Shown here: positions 6,415-7,568 of the stretch, in pieces
Numbering within the stretch: position 1 is the stretch's first letter
Layout: each line of letters opens with the position of its first letter
NCBI GenBank assembly: GCA_029932445.1
Contig: JAOZQB010000126.1
Location: 1 to 7,568 of the forward strand
DNA length: 7,568 bases
Direction of reading: 5' to 3'
Origin: Bacteroidales bacterium
GTDB taxonomy: Bacteria > Bacteroidota > Bacteroidia > Bacteroidales > JAADGE01
Translations under genes and position numbers: made by a program
Notes under the pieces: model-generated
Databases searched by the model: none
Seen by the model: the letters and a program-made list of their open reading frames with translations, nothing else
Told to the model about the DNA's origin: nothing

Positions 6415-7518
6415 TCAGAAAAAAATTTCAATTTCAGGTATCAGCACATTCAGATCATCACCCGAAGTAATGATAATTCCGTTTTTATTCAAGAAAAAAT
6501 AGTACGGTAATTTTCTTATCCCGTAAAGTTGCAAAATTTCAGAATCTAAACCTTTCAAGTCAGACGTTGTAATCCAATTTAGATTATCCGACTTAATTAC
6601 ATTCTTCCATTGCCTCATATTATTTTCTGCAAAAACTTGATAGATATCAAAATCTTTAGCTTGAAATTTCTTATAAAGTTTATTAAGATTTTTATTGTCT
6701 TTTCTGCTGTATCCGTTCCACGATGCGGAAAAAGCAAGTAAAACGTATTTATCTTGCATAGAAGACAACGAAACAGAAGTTCCCGCAGAATCGGATAATG
6801 AAAAATCAGGGGCTTGTTTCCCGATTTGAACATTCTTCTTTGTCATAATAAAATCTCTTAATTCAAGATAATAAGGGGAGGTTTTTAAGGTATCGTCAAA
6901 ATTATTATAAATTTTTTCCAATTCGGGAAGTTTTAAGTAATCAGTTAAATTACTTAAAGTCAGATACAAAGAAACGTAACTTTTATTATTTTCATAAGCA
7001 TACTTTTTAATATATTCAATTTGTTCCTTTACGATACTGTTTGACACCGAATCCAAGCTCTTTAAAAGCAAAGTATCATTATTCAGGTATGCCAAATCCT
7101 TTTGTTCATTAATTTTAAACTGTTTATTCTCAAAAATCGAATTATTTTCTAAAAAAGAAACATATTCGGCATGTGTTTTCGAACCCTGCACTTCTGATTT
7201 TCCCTGATTATTATAGTCGGCATTAATTTGCATATCATGCGGATCGGCAAAAAATTGAATGATAAAATTTCCTTTATCAATAACAAACCATAACATTTCA
7301 GGAGTAGTAATTTTTACATGTTTAAACTTAAATTTACTCTTTTTCATATGTAAAGAATCAATCGGAACCAATTTCCCGTTTCGAACTTTATTCAACACAA
7401 CTTCGCCGTCAAAGTAACCGGTTATATATGCTTTAATCAGATAATCTTTTTCCGTTTTATCCGTTTTACAAGAAAAAATTAAAAGGAACAGTATTAAAAT
7501 CAGAATCAGTTTTTTCAT
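6415..7518 (-). CDS. DUF4369 / thioredoxin-like lipoprotein lacking the catalytic CxxC
   Basis: A 367-residue predicted envelope lipoprotein. Residues 1-16 are a hydrophobic signal ending in LIFS|C, with C17 as the lipidation site. Residues about 26-110 resemble the DUF4369 beta domain often placed before thioredoxin-like domains in Bacteroidota. A helical linker (about 115-228) comes next, then a TlpA/AhpC-like thioredoxin fold from IGKQAPDFSL (232-241), with FSASW (263-267), the conserved cis-proline in RKLPYYFFLNKNG (335-347) and a short C-terminus. Where TlpA/ResA proteins have WCGPC, this protein has WNGYS (267-271; bases 6706-6720). C17 is the only cysteine in the whole protein, so it should have no thiol-disulfide or peroxidase activity. 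A binding or scaffold role is inference. The start at 7518 gives a complete lipoprotein signal. No clear -7 box is visible in the 50 bases upstream. Confidence 0.85.
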   Translation of the reverse strand: MKKLILILILFLLIFSCKTDKTEKDYLIKAYITGYFDGEVVLNKVRNGKLVPIDSLHMKKSKFKFKHVKITTPEMLWFVIDKGNFIIQFFADPHDMQINADYNNQGKSEVQGSKTHAEYVSFLENNSIFENKQFKINEQKDLAYLNNDTLLLKSLDSVSNSIVKEQIEYIKKYAYENNKSYVSLYLTLSNLTDYLKLPELEKIYNNFDDTLKTSPYYLELRDFIMTKKNVQIGKQAPDFSLSDSAGTSVSLSSMQDKYVLLAFSASWNGYSRKDNKNLNKLYKKFQAKDFDIYQVFAENNMRQWKNVIKSDNLNWITTSDLKGLDSEILQLYGIRKLPYYFFLNKNGIIITSGDDLNVLIPEIEIFF

Positions 7519-7568
7519 TACGATATATTTTATTGCTGTAATTATTTAATCTCAAATTTCATCAATCT

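Noticed and set aside
7542..7568. Minus-strand frame entering from the right edge and stopping at 7542-7544, a possible C-terminus of a gene upstream of the lipoprotein
   Set aside because: Only eight codons are visible, too few to support a coding call.

Overview
The window looks like chromosomal DNA of a Bacteroidota bacterium. The base composition is strongly AT-rich, and none of the five genes has an obvious Shine-Dalgarno sequence. The first gene is preceded by a good Bacteroidota -7 box (TATCTTTG, matching TAnnTTTG). The protein families also point this way: a DUF4301 protein, a type IX secretion (T9SS) plug protein of the DUF5103 family, a Bacteroidota-style RecQ, and a DUF4369/thioredoxin-like lipoprotein. 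I cannot name a genus.

Layout: positions 1-231 are a non-coding leader with one small hairpin and the -7 box. Three genes then run rightward with gaps of about 70 bp: a DUF4301 protein (232-1734), the T9SS plug protein (1805-3082) and RecQ helicase (3154-5064, TTG start). Next is a 463-bp gene-free stretch (5065-5527). It holds a 168-bp nested imperfect palindrome (5125-5292) and a REP-like palindrome (5361-5415), and looks like a landing or residence site for small non-autonomous repeats. A small outer-membrane beta-barrel-like protein (5528-6337, +) follows. It converges on a lipoprotein gene (6415-7518, -) with a DUF4369-type N-terminus and a thioredoxin-like C-terminus. The last 50 bases are upstream sequence of that gene.

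How the genes relate: the first three may be co-transcribed, but their roles differ. They appear to be nucleotide-sugar-like chemistry of unknown purpose, sealing of the T9SS translocon, and DNA repair. The last two are both exported envelope proteins, but nothing in the sequence ties them together. This is mostly ordinary core genome.

The points most worth a second look are: (a) UDP-sugar pyrophosphorylase-like signatures across the DUF4301 protein; (b) loss of both catalytic cysteines in the thioredoxin-like lipoprotein; (c) the RecQ domain order, with the zinc module displaced toward the C-terminus and no HRDC domain; (d) the nested palindromic element in the intergenic region. I found no CRISPR array, RNA gene, integrase or convincing new defence-type system.
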